Position numbers and translations under genes: made by a program. The notes below the pieces were generated by a model, which made no database searches, was not told the DNA's origin, and saw only the letters and a list, made by a program, of their open reading frames with translations. From Ensifer adhaerens (GTDB lineage Bacteria; Pseudomonadota; Alphaproteobacteria; Rhizobiales; Rhizobiaceae): a stretch of 64,000 nucleotides of DNA. The stretch spans positions 1,364,001 to 1,428,000 of the forward strand of contig NZ_CP118610.1 in NCBI RefSeq assembly GCF_028993555.1. The letters run 5' to 3'. Positions 9,582 through 17,951 of the stretch are shown piece after piece (the stretch's first letter is position 1; every line of letters begins with the position of its first letter).

Positions 9582-9883
9582 ATGTCTATCTCCAACAACT
9601 GAATCAATCATTTGGTCGCGCCGCGACGACAACGGGGCGCCTGAAACGGCATACGATTGCCCCGCAATTGCGACGCTACCGTTAACAGACACCCGGTAGC
9701 ACGCAGGTTTGCGCTGGAAAAGGCCGCAGAGCCCTGCGCGGGGGGTTCTCCTCTTGTCCAAATTGTGTCAGAGGCACAGGAACGGGTAAGGGTGCCGCCG
9801 CTTTGCAGCGCGGCCGCGCGCCCCTATATTCCGGCCGATTTGGTGCGGAGGAACCGCCGATATTTGAACTCAAGGAGTGATCG
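9582..9883. other. Divergent intergenic region between the AAA ATPase gene and yajC
   Basis: 302 bases without a credible gene. It must hold the promoters of both the minus-strand ATPase gene and the yajC-secDF operon. AAGGAG directly before the yajC start is its ribosome binding site. I see no strong palindromic operator. Confidence 0.6.
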
Positions 9884-10219
9884 ATGTTCATTACCGAAGC
9901 TTTTGCGCAGACAGCCGGTGCCCCTTCCGCCGGCGGCGCGGACATTCTCATGTCCATCCTGCCGTTCCTGCTGATCTTTGTCGTCATGTATTTCCTGATC
10001 ATCCGTCCGCAGCGCGCCCAGATGAAGCGCCGCGAGGAGCTGTTGAAGAACATCCGTCGTGGTGATCAGGTGGTGACCGGCGGCGGCATCGTCGGCAAGG
10101 TCACGAAGGTCGTCGACGACAACGAACTCGAAGTCGAAATTGCCGAAGGCGTGAAGATCCGCGTCGTTCGCAGCGGCGTATCTGAAGTTCGCGTCAAAGG
10201 CGAACCTGTGAAAGAATAA
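9884..10219 (+). CDS. yajC: Preprotein translocase subunit YajC
   Basis: A 111-residue membrane protein with one N-terminal transmembrane helix (about 25-45, ending in YFLIIRPQR). The conserved basic segment QMKRREELLKNIRRGDQV and the VTGGGIVGKV motif that define YajC follow. YajC associates with SecD and SecF and supports Sec-dependent export. AAGGAG lies just upstream of ATG 9884. It is the first gene of a yajC-secDF unit, with 46 bases to secDF. Confidence 0.95.
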   Translation: MFITEAFAQTAGAPSAGGADILMSILPFLLIFVVMYFLIIRPQRAQMKRREELLKNIRRGDQVVTGGGIVGKVTKVVDDNELEVEIAEGVKIRVVRSGVSEVRVKGEPVKE

Positions 10220-10265
10220 GGACGCGAACAGTCACCATCCGACGAACAACTGGAGCGTTTGAGGC

Positions 10266-12836
10266 ATGCGCAGATTTCCGCCGTTGAAACGTATCCTCGT
10301 CTGGTTGGTGGCTCTCGCCGGCATCGCCTTTGCCTTGCCGAACGTCCTTAGCCGTGAAGAGGCAGCCGGGCTTCCGTCCTGGATGCCTCATCGCCAGGTG
10401 GCGCTCGGTCTTGATCTCCAGGGCGGCTCGCACTTCATGCTGCGGGCTGCGCGAAGCGATGTCGTTGCCGAGAGGCTCGAAACCGTCGCCAGCGAAGTCG
10501 GCAAGTCCCTGCGCGATGCCGACATCGCCTATATCGGCCTGTCGGGCGAAGGGCAGTCGATTTCGTTCCGGGTTCGGGACCGTGCGCAACTTCCGGCCGC
10601 TCGCGACAAGCTGAAGACGCTGACCGCCCCGGTCGATGCCGGCGGGTTCGGCTCCGGGTCTATTTCCGAAGTGGTGTTTGACAGTGCCGAGGAGGATGAA
10701 CTCGTCCGCCTGCGCCTGACGGACGAAGGCATCGACTACCGGCTGTCACAGGCTCTTGCGCAGTCGATCGATGTGGTGCGTCGCCGTGTCGCTGAAGTTG
10801 GCGTTCTGGAACCACTGATCCAGCGCCGTGGCGAAGATCGGCTCATCGTTCAGGTGCCCGGGCTCGACGACCCGCAACGGCTGAAAGATCTGCTCAGCCA
10901 AAGCGCACATCTGACTTTCAGATTGCTGGATACGTCCGTGCCCGTCGAGCGCGCCGTCGATGGCCAGGTTCCGGCGGGTGCGGAAGTCCTCTATTCTTAT
11001 GATGATCCGCCGGTCCCCTATCTGGTTGAGAGGGAGGCGCTGCTGGCGGCTGCCAGTTTTGTCGCCGCACAGCCGGAAGCAGATGCCAGCGCCGATACGG
11101 CCTCGGTCGCGGTCAAGCTCGATGCGGCTGCACAGCAGCGGGTTGCCGCCGTCACGGCGCAGCAGCCGGAGGCGAAGGTTGCGATCGTCCTTGATGGCCA
11201 GGTTGCCGCGACGCCCAAGCTTGCGGACGCCGTCAAGGGCGACACGGCGCGCATTTCTGCCGAGCTTCCGGCCGACTCTGCTGCCGATCTCGCCGCTCTG
11301 ATCCGGACCGGGCCGCTGCCGACGCCGCTGACTTTCGTCGAGGAGCGGACGGTCGGCCCCGGCGTTGGTGACGACGCAATTGCCGACGGCCTCAAGGCCG
11401 GCCTTGTCGCGGCGATCGCCGTCGCCGTCTCGATGATCTTCTTCTACGGCGTTTTCGGCACCTTTGCCGTCATCGCGCTTGCCTTGAACATCGTCTTGAT
11501 CCTTGCGGTGCTGTCGGTGTCGGGGGCAACGCTGACCTTGCCGGGGATTGCCGGGATCATCCTGACGATCGGCGTTGCGGTCGATTCCAACGTGCTGATC
11601 TACGAGCGCCTTCGCGAGGAGGTTCGTGGCGGCGAGCCGTTGCGCCGCACGGTCAACAACGCTTTCTCCCGCGTCTTCAGCAGCATCTTCGACGCCAACC
11701 TGACGATGCTGATCGCCAGCGCTATCCTGTTCTACCTCGGTTCCGGGCCAGTGCGCGGGTTCGCCGTCACATTGGCGATCGGCAGTGTCACGACGCTCTT
11801 CACGGCCTACACGGTGACCCGTCTGATCGTGAAGCGTTGGCTCCGGCAGTGGAAGTCGGAACGCCTGCCGAAGGGCATTCGAACCGGGCGCTTCAGCGAT
11901 CTGGACATTCGCTTCATGCGGATCCGCAATCCGGTGTTCATCCTGATGGCTGCTTTGTCGGCCGCCTCCGTGCTCCTGCTCGCGGGCATCGGGCTGAATC
12001 TGGGTGTCGACTTCAAGGGCGGCTCCATCATCGAGTTGCATTCCAAGGGTGGTCCGGTAGACGTCGCAGACCTCCGCGCCCGCCTCGACGAACTGAACTT
12101 TGGCGAAGTCCAGGTACAGCAACTAGGATCGGGCGAGGACGTGCTCGTTCGGGTTCCTTCGCAGGAGGCGGGCGACAATGCCGAGCAGACCGCAGCCAGT
12201 GTCATCCGGACGGAATTGGCTGACGAATACGACTTCCGCCGCGTCGAAGTGGTTGGCCCGGTTGTTTCGGGAGAGTTGACGCGCGCGGGAACGCTTGGGC
12301 TCGCAATCTCCTTCGTGGCGATCCTGCTCTATGTCTGGCTGCGTTTCGAGTGGCGCTTTGCCGTCGGTGCGATCATTGCCACGGTGCACGATGTGTTGCT
12401 GACGATTGGGTTCCTGGTGCTGACGGGCATCGAGTTCAATCTCGGGAGCATTGCCGCCGTCCTCACCATCGTCGGCTATTCTCTGAACGATACAGTGGTC
12501 ATCTACGACCGTATCCGCGAGAATCTCGGCCGCTATCGGCGCATGCCGCTTTCGGTGCTGATCGATACGTCGATCAACCAGACACTCTCGCGCACGATCC
12601 TGACGGCGCTGACGACCATTCTGGCACTTGCCGCACTCTACCTCTTCGGCGGCGGCATCATCCGTTCATTCAGCATCACCATGCTGTTTGGTGTCGTCGT
12701 CGGCACGATATCTTCCATCTATATCGCCGGCCCGATCCTCATCCTCTTCAGGAAGCGGACCGACCACATTCCGGGGGACGAAAACGCCTCCGGCGCGGAT
12801 ACGGGTGCTGCCGGCGCGGCAAAGGGTACTGTTTGA
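10266..12836 (+). CDS. secDF: Protein translocase subunit SecDF (fused)
   Basis: An 856-residue fusion of SecD and SecF with about twelve membrane helices. The SecD half carries the D1 motif LGLDLQGGSHFML near residue 48, a large periplasmic domain (about 60-370) and GVAVDSNVLIYERLREE in the RND-like membrane part. The SecF half begins near residue 545, with LGVDFKGGSIIE and YSLNDTVVIYDRIREN. SecDF uses the proton-motive force to complete Sec translocation on the periplasmic side. Fusion is common in alphaproteobacteria. The downstream gene starts one base after its stop. Confidence 0.97.
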   Translation: MRRFPPLKRILVWLVALAGIAFALPNVLSREEAAGLPSWMPHRQVALGLDLQGGSHFMLRAARSDVVAERLETVASEVGKSLRDADIAYIGLSGEGQSISFRVRDRAQLPAARDKLKTLTAPVDAGGFGSGSISEVVFDSAEEDELVRLRLTDEGIDYRLSQALAQSIDVVRRRVAEVGVLEPLIQRRGEDRLIVQVPGLDDPQRLKDLLSQSAHLTFRLLDTSVPVERAVDGQVPAGAEVLYSYDDPPVPYLVEREALLAAASFVAAQPEADASADTASVAVKLDAAAQQRVAAVTAQQPEAKVAIVLDGQVAATPKLADAVKGDTARISAELPADSAADLAALIRTGPLPTPLTFVEERTVGPGVGDDAIADGLKAGLVAAIAVAVSMIFFYGVFGTFAVIALALNIVLILAVLSVSGATLTLPGIAGIILTIGVAVDSNVLIYERLREEVRGGEPLRRTVNNAFSRVFSSIFDANLTMLIASAILFYLGSGPVRGFAVTLAIGSVTTLFTAYTVTRLIVKRWLRQWKSERLPKGIRTGRFSDLDIRFMRIRNPVFILMAALSAASVLLLAGIGLNLGVDFKGGSIIELHSKGGPVDVADLRARLDELNFGEVQVQQLGSGEDVLVRVPSQEAGDNAEQTAASVIRTELADEYDFRRVEVVGPVVSGELTRAGTLGLAISFVAILLYVWLRFEWRFAVGAIIATVHDVLLTIGFLVLTGIEFNLGSIAAVLTIVGYSLNDTVVIYDRIRENLGRYRRMPLSVLIDTSINQTLSRTILTALTTILALAALYLFGGGIIRSFSITMLFGVVVGTISSIYIAGPILILFRKRTDHIPGDENASGADTGAAGAAKGTV

Positions 12837-12837
12837 A

Positions 12838-13224
12838 ATGCCCAAGGGTATTGAAATTCGCGAAGCGCATTTTCCGGGCCGAGCACCAATCGATGCCTAT
12901 GGCAACGGCGGTTTTCGCTTTGCGGACATGTCGCATCGCGGATCGATCCTGATGCTGCCCTCGGGTGTCTATGCGTGGGATGTCGCCGAAGGGGACCCCT
13001 TGGCCGTCGATCAGTTCCGCAGGGTCATCGATGAGGCGAAAGACATCGAAGTGCTGCTGGTCGGCACCGGCAAAGACATCCGCCCGCTGCCCGCTGACCT
13101 GAAGGCCGCATTGCGCGCCGTCAACGTATCGTCGGATCCGATGAGCACCGGGGCTGCGGTTCGCACCTACAATGTGATGCTGGCCGAATCGCGTGCTGTC
13201 GCCGTCGCGCTGATCGCTGTCTGA
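12838..13224 (+). CDS. Mth938-like (DUF498/NDUFAF3-type) domain protein
   Basis: A 128-residue single-domain protein of the Mth938/DUF498 family, whose eukaryotic relative NDUFAF3 helps assemble respiratory complex I. The core is SHRGSILMLPSGVYAW, followed by EVLLVGTGKDIRPLP and STGAAVRTYNVMLAE, all typical. The start at 12838 comes one base after the secDF stop, so translation is probably coupled. The next gene is an NDUFAF6-like protein, and that neighbour pairing supports a shared role in complex I biogenesis. This role is inferred from family knowledge. Confidence 0.85.
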   Translation: MPKGIEIREAHFPGRAPIDAYGNGGFRFADMSHRGSILMLPSGVYAWDVAEGDPLAVDQFRRVIDEAKDIEVLLVGTGKDIRPLPADLKAALRAVNVSSDPMSTGAAVRTYNVMLAESRAVAVALIAV

Positions 13225-13245
13225 GCGGCATTCGGGGAAGACGAC

Positions 13246-14088
13246 GTGCAAGATATTTCCGCTCAGATCCTGGTCGACCTCAGGGATACGGATCGCGACC
13301 GTTATCTCGCCTGCCTGCTTGCGCCTGCCGACAAGCAGCGCTCGCTCGCAGCTCTCTATGCCTTCAACGCGGAGATCGCTCGAATTCGCGATCTCGTGCA
13401 TGAGCCGATCCCAGGAGAAATCCGCATGCAGTGGTGGCGCGATCTCATCGGCAACGACGCCGCCTCCGGCGAGGGGCATCCGCTCGCCGAAGCGCTGCTG
13501 CAGTGTATCCGCGAGCACAGACTGCCGGTCCCGGTGTTGCAGAACATGATCGATGCCCGGATCTTCGATCTCTATGACGATCCCATGGAAGACCGCTCGG
13601 CGCTCGAGGGCTATGCCGGTGAGACGGCTTCGGCGCTGATTCAGTTGTCGTCACTGGTTCTGGACCCGCAGAATGCTGCAAGGTCGGCAGAAGCCGCCGG
13701 TCACGCCGGCGTCGCGCAGACTGTCGCCGGTCTCCTGATGCTGTTGCCGCTGCATCTGAGACGGGGCCAGGTCTACCTGCCGGCGGAACTGCTGCGCGCG
13801 ACCGGCCTCGACCGCGAAGCACTCATCGCTGGTGAAGACAGCGACGGAATCGGCCGGGCGATCCGGGCCTTCACGGGATTCGGGCGGGATCATCTGGCCA
13901 AGGCGCGGGCGCAGGCGGCAGCGATCTCGCCGTTAAACTTTCCGGCCTTCGTGCCGCTTGCTTTGGCTGAGCCGATCTTCGATCGCGCCGAGGCGGCCGG
14001 CGCCGGAATCTTGAAGACGCCGGTCCGTCCGGCGCAATGGCGGCGGCAATGGTGGATGTGGCGCGCCGCTCGGCGTCGTCGCTTCTAG
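13246..14088 (+). CDS. Squalene/phytoene synthase-fold protein (NDUFAF6-like)
   Basis: A 280-residue protein of the squalene/phytoene synthase superfamily. Family landmarks are RSLAALYAFNAEIARIRD, EIRMQWWRD and GETASALIQL; LRRGQVYLPAELL aligns with the second motif region. The two Asp-rich magnesium motifs of true prenyl synthases are absent: FNAEIARIRD stands where DDxxD is expected. That pattern fits NDUFAF6, a complex I assembly factor, rather than carotenoid or hopanoid synthesis. The start is GTG 13246 after GGGGAAGAC. The C-terminus is unusually basic (WRRQWWMWRAARRRRF). Confidence 0.8.
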   Translation: MQDISAQILVDLRDTDRDRYLACLLAPADKQRSLAALYAFNAEIARIRDLVHEPIPGEIRMQWWRDLIGNDAASGEGHPLAEALLQCIREHRLPVPVLQNMIDARIFDLYDDPMEDRSALEGYAGETASALIQLSSLVLDPQNAARSAEAAGHAGVAQTVAGLLMLLPLHLRRGQVYLPAELLRATGLDREALIAGEDSDGIGRAIRAFTGFGRDHLAKARAQAAAISPLNFPAFVPLALAEPIFDRAEAAGAGILKTPVRPAQWRRQWWMWRAARRRRF

Positions 14089-14205
14089 CGCGGCAAGGCA
14101 GCCGGCTGCAGGGGAGCGGCTGCAATTCCGTTCGGCGTCGGCGCGCCCGACGAGACGCCAAATTGGCACAAGCCTCGCGGTCTATAGAAGCGGTTTATCG
14201 GCGTC

Positions 14206-14700
14206 ATGCCGAGCGAAGGGGAGCGCCCGCGGATGCTTTGGTTATTGCTCATCGCCGTCATTGTTCTGGTCGGCGCATTCTACATGTGGATGAACGCGCG
14301 CGCGGAGCGGGATTGGGACAATCCCGATGCAGGCTCGGCGATGGTGGAGTTCGGGCGCGCTTTTCCGGATGAGGCGATCCGTGCGCTGCATTCGACTGCG
14401 GATCGGAAGGCGATCTTCCTGAGGCTGCACGACGGCAAGGCGGGTTTCATCCAATCGCATGGCACGCACTATGTCTGCCACGTGATCGAGCCTGGAAAGG
14501 TGCGGGTGAACAGCTCGGAGACCGGCCGCGGCCTGATCGTGCATTTCCCCGATTTTGCCTATCTGGACAATGCCTTCGAGTTTCAAAACGCCGGCGAGGC
14601 GGCCGAGGTTTCTCTGTGGCTGCTCGGCAGCTTCAATCCGAAATCCGAATTCACGCAGCCTCAGTCGGAAGCGTCCGCGACGGTGCAGGCGAGCGAATAG
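14206..14700 (+). CDS. Conserved membrane-anchored hypothetical protein
   Basis: A 164-residue protein with one N-terminal transmembrane helix (MLWLLLIAVIVLVGAFYMW, from about residue 10) and a soluble domain behind it. ATG 14206 or ATG 14233, directly before the helix, could be the start. The soluble part reads like a small beta-rich domain (KAIFLRLHDGKAGFI, SHGTHYVCHVIEPG, GRGLIVHFPDF). I do not recognise a named family. It stands alone between the NDUFAF6-like gene and a strong terminator. Codon use is typical of the region. Confidence 0.7.
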   Translation: MPSEGERPRMLWLLLIAVIVLVGAFYMWMNARAERDWDNPDAGSAMVEFGRAFPDEAIRALHSTADRKAIFLRLHDGKAGFIQSHGTHYVCHVIEPGKVRVNSSETGRGLIVHFPDFAYLDNAFEFQNAGEAAEVSLWLLGSFNPKSEFTQPQSEASATVQASE

Positions 14701-14724
14701 ACGTTTCATAGATCCATTCAAAAG

Positions 14725-14760
14725 AAACGGCCCGCTGGCGTTAGCGCCAGCGGGCCGTTT
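14725..14760. terminator. Rho-independent terminator, bidirectional
   Basis: A perfect 16-bp stem (14725-14740 with 14745-14760) around TTAG, with A residues before and T residues after. It separates the convergent membrane-anchored protein gene and trmFO. Confidence 0.88.
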
Positions 14761-14783
14761 CGCGGTCTGAACTTCTGTTGCCG

Positions 14784-16202
14784 TCAGGCGGACTTGCCGA
14801 GCCATGCGGCGCAGTCGGCGAGCGCGCGCAACGCTGTTGCCTGCTTTTTGGCAACGGCCTTTTCCTTGCCGCGGAACCGCTTGGCGCCCTCCGGCTTGGT
14901 GATCGCTCCCGGATCGAGCGGCGGGAACAGGCCGAAGTTGACGTTCATCGGCTGGAACGAACGCTTGCCCGGCTCGTCGTCGGAAACGATATGCCCACCG
15001 GTGATGTGGTTCAGCAGGGCGCCGAAGGCGGTGGTCGCCGGTGGTGCTGCCAAAGTCTCGCCCTTGCGCTCGGCAGCAGCGAAGCGCCCGGCAAGGAGAC
15101 CGATGCTTGCGCTTTCAACATAACCTTCGCAGCCGGTGATCTGTCCGGCGAAGCGCAGGCCCGGGCGCGACTTCAGAGTCAGCGTCCCGTCGAGCAGCGT
15201 CGGCGAGTTGATGTAGGTGTTGCGGTGCAGGCCGCCGAGGCGCGCGAACTCGGCGTTCTCCAACCCCGGGATCATGCGGAAGACCTCGGCTTGAGCGCCG
15301 TATTTCAGTTTCGTCTGGAAGCCGACCATGTTGTAGAGCGTGCCGAGCGCATTGTCCTGGCGCAGTTGCACGACCGCGTAGGGCTTGACCGTGGGGTTAT
15401 GAGCATTGGTGAGGCCCATCGGCTTCATCGGCCCATGGCGCAGCGTCTCGCGGCCGCGCTCGGCCATGACCTCGATCGGCAGGCAGCCGTCGAAATAGGG
15501 CGTGCCTTCCCATTCCTTGAAGCCGGTCTTGTCACCGGCTACCAGCGCGTCGACGAAGGCATTGTACTGCTCCTCGGTCATCGGGCAGTTGATATAGTCT
15601 TTGCCGGTGCCGCCGGGGCCGATCTTATCGTAGCGCGACTGGAACCAGCAGACGTCCATGTCGATCGTTTCGGTGTAGACGATCGGGGCGATAGCATCGA
15701 AGAAGGCGAGCGCGTCGGCGCCGGTTTCCGTGCGGATCGCCTCGGCAAGGCCGGGTGCGGTCAACGGGCCGGTCGCGATGACCGCAAGATCCCATTCCTT
15801 CGGCGGCAGACCGGTGATTTCCTCGCGCACGACCGTAATCAGGGGGTGGGCGGCGATCGCTGCGCTGACGGCGTCGGAAAAGCCGTCACGATCGACGGCA
15901 AGTGCCCCACCGGCCGGGACCTGATTGGCGTCGGCCGACTTCATGATCAGCGAGCCGGCAAGGCGCATTTCCGCATGCAGCACGCCCACGGCATTGCTGG
16001 TCGCGTCATCCGAGCGGAACGAGTTGGAACAGACGAGTTCGGCGAGGCCATCGGTCTTGTGCGCATCGGTGCCGCGCACGCCGCGCATCTCGTGCAGGAT
16101 GACCGACACGCCGGCCTCAGCGATCTGCCAGGCGGCTTCCGATCCGGCAAGTCCGCCGCCGATGACATGGATGGGGGAGTGGGAAGAGGTGTCTTTGCTC
16201 AT
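14784..16202 (-). CDS. trmFO: Methylenetetrahydrofolate-tRNA-(uracil-5-)-methyltransferase TrmFO
   Basis: A 472-residue flavoprotein of the TrmFO/GidA-small family that makes m5U54 in the T-loop of tRNA, using methylene-THF and FADH2. The N-terminal FAD motif is [34 protein letters not shown] and CGFTGEGY-like elements (here [20 protein letters not shown] and [11 protein letters not shown]) are characteristic. Length is within the family norm. It is monocistronic on the minus strand, with a terminator at its 3' side. Confidence 0.95.
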   Translation of the reverse strand: MSKDTSSHSPIHVIGGGLAGSEAAWQIAEAGVSVILHEMRGVRGTDAHKTDGLAELVCSNSFRSDDATSNAVGVLHAEMRLAGSLIMKSADANQVPAGGALAVDRDGFSDAVSAAIAAHPLITVVREEITGLPPKEWDLAVIATGPLTAPGLAEAIRTETGADALAFFDAIAPIVYTETIDMDVCWFQSRYDKIGPGGTGKDYINCPMTEEQYNAFVDALVAGDKTGFKEWEGTPYFDGCLPIEVMAERGRETLRHGPMKPMGLTNAHNPTVKPYAVVQLRQDNALGTLYNMVGFQTKLKYGAQAEVFRMIPGLENAEFARLGGLHRNTYINSPTLLDGTLTLKSRPGLRFAGQITGCEGYVESASIGLLAGRFAAAERKGETLAAPPATTAFGALLNHITGGHIVSDDEPGKRSFQPMNVNFGLFPPLDPGAITKPEGAKRFRGKEKAVAKKQATALRALADCAAWLGKSA

Positions 16203-16254
16203 GGCCGGCTTCCTATCACGGCTCGGCCCTTGGTTCCAACGCCAATAAACGAAA

Positions 16255-16275
16255 ACGGCGCCCTAGAGGCGCCGT
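16255..16275 (-). terminator. Terminator of the first DUF1127 gene
   Basis: An 8-bp stem of ACGGCGCC/GGCGCCGT around a five-base loop. Read on the minus strand it is followed by TTTTCGTTT. It lies 27 bases after the stop of the DUF1127 gene that ends at 16302. Confidence 0.75.
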
Positions 16276-16301
16276 CTTGGAAGTCTGGTTGTTCGTTCCG
16301 A

Positions 16302-16445
16302 TTAGCGGAAGGAACGGGCCGCAATGTTGCGGATGTCGTAGCGGGTGATGCCGATGTCATTGAGAGCGTGGTTCGACAGGTTGCCGAGCTCGCTGACGGT
16401 GCGGCGGTAGTTGATCCAGCTTTTTGCGATACGAATCGGGTTCAT
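16302..16445 (-). CDS. DUF1127 small protein (47 aa), copy 1
   Basis: A 47-residue basic protein with the DUF1127 signature: SWINYRRTVSELGNLS, then LNDIGITRYDIRNIA. Short DUF1127 proteins are abundant in Rhizobiales. In Agrobacterium some have been tied to small-RNA turnover and phosphate or carbon physiology; the biochemical role is otherwise open. The start at 16445 gives the standard family length, and a longer frame to 16598 is not conserved-looking. A second DUF1127 gene sits about 430 bases upstream on the same strand, with its own terminator, so the two are separate transcription units. Confidence 0.85.
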   Translation of the reverse strand: MNPIRIAKSWINYRRTVSELGNLSNHALNDIGITRYDIRNIAARSFR

Positions 16446-16800
16446 GGTCTTTTCCTCAAAATCAGGTTGTCGCGACAGCCATCTGTCTGCGTCGTTGAAG
16501 TTCTTATACGCTTGTCTAATTAGAAGGTGGAGTGCAAAGAAAATGCAGCTGCTATGCATTTGTGCAGTGCATCGCCGCATAGATGGGCACCGCTTCAAAA
16601 GATGGCATCGATTAACCTTTGGTTAAAATGCGAACTGCTTTGTGCTAACTGTCTGTCTTTAATTGGTTTTCAAAGGCGAGGCGCGAGCGCGCGCCATGAA
16701 CATGGCGCGGTTGCTCGCTCCAAGGTCGTCGGCCAGGTACGCGTCAGCCCTTCGCAGTTGCGAAGGGATCGCGGTGTCGCCGGAACAAGACGCAAAAGAA
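16446..16800. other. Intergenic region upstream of DUF1127 copy 1
   Basis: About 355 bases with no gene. The part nearest 16446-16560 is AT-richer than the surroundings and should hold the minus-strand promoter of DUF1127 copy 1. Nothing else is recognisable. Confidence 0.5.
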
Positions 16801-16830
16801 AACGCCCTCCGGAATGAACCGGAGGGCGTT
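16801..16830 (-). terminator. Terminator of the second DUF1127 gene
   Basis: A perfect 12-bp stem (AACGCCCTCCGG with its complement) around AATGAA. Minus-strand flank is TTTTCTTTTG. It lies 38 bases after the stop of DUF1127 copy 2. Confidence 0.82.
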
Positions 16831-16868
16831 TTTACTGGAGGTCGGTTGCGCTCGAAGCGCAGCCTGAA

Positions 16869-17012
16869 TTACTTGATCGCCTGGCGAGCAACGTACGGGA
16901 TGTCGCCACGGCCGATGCCGAGGTCGCTGAGTTCCCGGTCGCTCATGCGGCCGAGCTCGTTGCAGGTCTGACGATACTTGCGCCAATTGTTGAAAGAACG
17001 TGCGAGGTTCAT
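16869..17012 (-). CDS. DUF1127 small protein (47 aa), copy 2
   Basis: A 47-residue ORF on the minus strand, from ATG at 17012 to TAA at 16869. It reads MNLARSFNNWRKYRQ, then ELGRMSDRELSDLGIGRGDI, which is the DUF1127 pattern (Trp-Arg-Lys-Tyr, then ELxxLSDRELxDLGIxRxDI). It is a closer match to the family consensus than copy 1. Upstream (17013-17030) is an AGGAT-like ribosome binding site. As with copy 1, the likely role is RNA-linked regulation, known only in outline for the family. Confidence 0.88.
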   Translation of the reverse strand: MNLARSFNNWRKYRQTCNELGRMSDRELSDLGIGRGDIPYVARQAIK

Positions 17013-17235
17013 GATCCTATCCTTTCTAGGGTCGTGTGCCAGCGCTCATCTCTCTTGCTGGCCGTCATCTGATGATCTGGAATATAGTCGTTTTGAGCAG
17101 AAGTTACAGAGACAATGCTGCATCGCACCCATGCAGGGCGTGCAAGCCTGATCGCGGCGGGCGCATACTGGATGGCGTTCGGAACGCATCGCTAATCGGG
17201 GCTTGATGAGTGAGGCCCGCGACCCGGATTCAGGG

Positions 17236-17370
17236 CCGAAAAACAAACAACGCTCGCTGGGGGAGGAGATCCAGCGAGCGTCGCTTTGTTCTGATCGGCA
17301 ACCGGGAGGAGGAGTGTCGCCGATCCAAATCGAGGGGCGCTGGGAGGAGGAGTGCGCCGCCCCGATCGAT
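17236..17370 (-). ncRNA. alpha-r14 (NfeR1)-type small RNA, copy A
   Basis: Read on the minus strand, this stretch folds into three consecutive hairpins, each with a CU-rich loop containing CTCCTCC. The stems are 17334-17339 with 17358-17363, 17293-17299 with 17319-17325, and 17250-17260 with 17271-17281. The last stem is followed by TTGTTTGTTTTT, an intrinsic terminator. Three anti-Shine-Dalgarno loops are the hallmark of the rhizobial alpha-r14 family (NfeR1 in Sinorhizobium meliloti), a trans-acting regulator linked to osmoadaptation and nodulation efficiency. The ends are estimated from the structure. A similar RNA lies 153 bases upstream on the same strand. Confidence 0.82.
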
Positions 17371-17522
17371 GAGTTCAAGATAGTATGGGGCCGTGCCGAG
17401 GGGTAGCGCTGATCCAGAATGGCACCTATGCGCTGAGTGCATGGCGGAGAATGGATATGACAAAAGTATGCACGAATATTGTGCAACTGCGCAAAGGCTG
17501 AGGGTCTTCTTGCTGGGGGACG

Positions 17523-17652
17523 GTTAAAAACAATAACGCCCGCTGGGGGAGGAGGTCCAGCGAGCGTCATTTGAAGTGATTGGCAACTGGGAGGAGGAGT
17601 GTTGCCAATCTGATCGGGGGAGCGTTGGGAGGAGGAGTACGCTCGCCCGAAT
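17523..17652 (-). ncRNA. alpha-r14 (NfeR1)-type small RNA, copy B
   Basis: This is a second copy with cleaner folding than copy A. On the minus strand the stems are 17615-17625 with 17639-17649, 17578-17587 with 17601-17610 (a perfect 10 bp), and 17536-17546 with 17557-17567. Each loop carries CTCCTCCC or CCTCCTCCCCC. ATTGTTTTTAACC follows the last stem as terminator. The loops are conserved while the stem sequences differ from copy A with compensation, which supports real RNA structures. The position upstream of tig is similar to that reported for the tandem S. meliloti copies. Confidence 0.87.
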
Positions 17653-17951
17653 TCTGTCGGGTTTTACCCGGGTCTTTCCCAGTATCCTGAGGCGGTTGAC
17701 CTTTTCCGCTGGCGACCGTCTGGCTTGCTGCCTTCGTTCGCCTTTGATGATTTGAATATAGGGTCTTTAAATCGATTTGTGCAGTGCAATATCCGCATGG
17801 AAGATATGCGCATTGCGCAAGCCGTTCATCAGTCCCTGGCGGCGTGGGGCCGCAGTCGCGACAGAGCGATTGTATTTCCGCGCCGATACGTGATTAGTTG
17901 GTGACGGAACCGGATCAATTCAAGCATCGGATTCTTGAGGCTGGGGGCAGG

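Noticed and set aside
14778..16523. A 581-codon plus-strand frame opposite trmFO
   Set aside because: It is the antisense shadow of trmFO; it has no ribosome binding site, and its composition is that expected opposite a GC-rich gene.
17046..17570. A 174-codon minus-strand frame over the small RNAs
   Set aside because: The region is explained by hairpins and terminators of two structured RNAs, and the frame covers only part of copy B.
17253..17649. GGAGGAGG repeats considered as a CRISPR or tandem-repeat array
   Set aside because: The units are not regularly spaced with unique spacers; each lies in the loop of a distinct hairpin of a small RNA.
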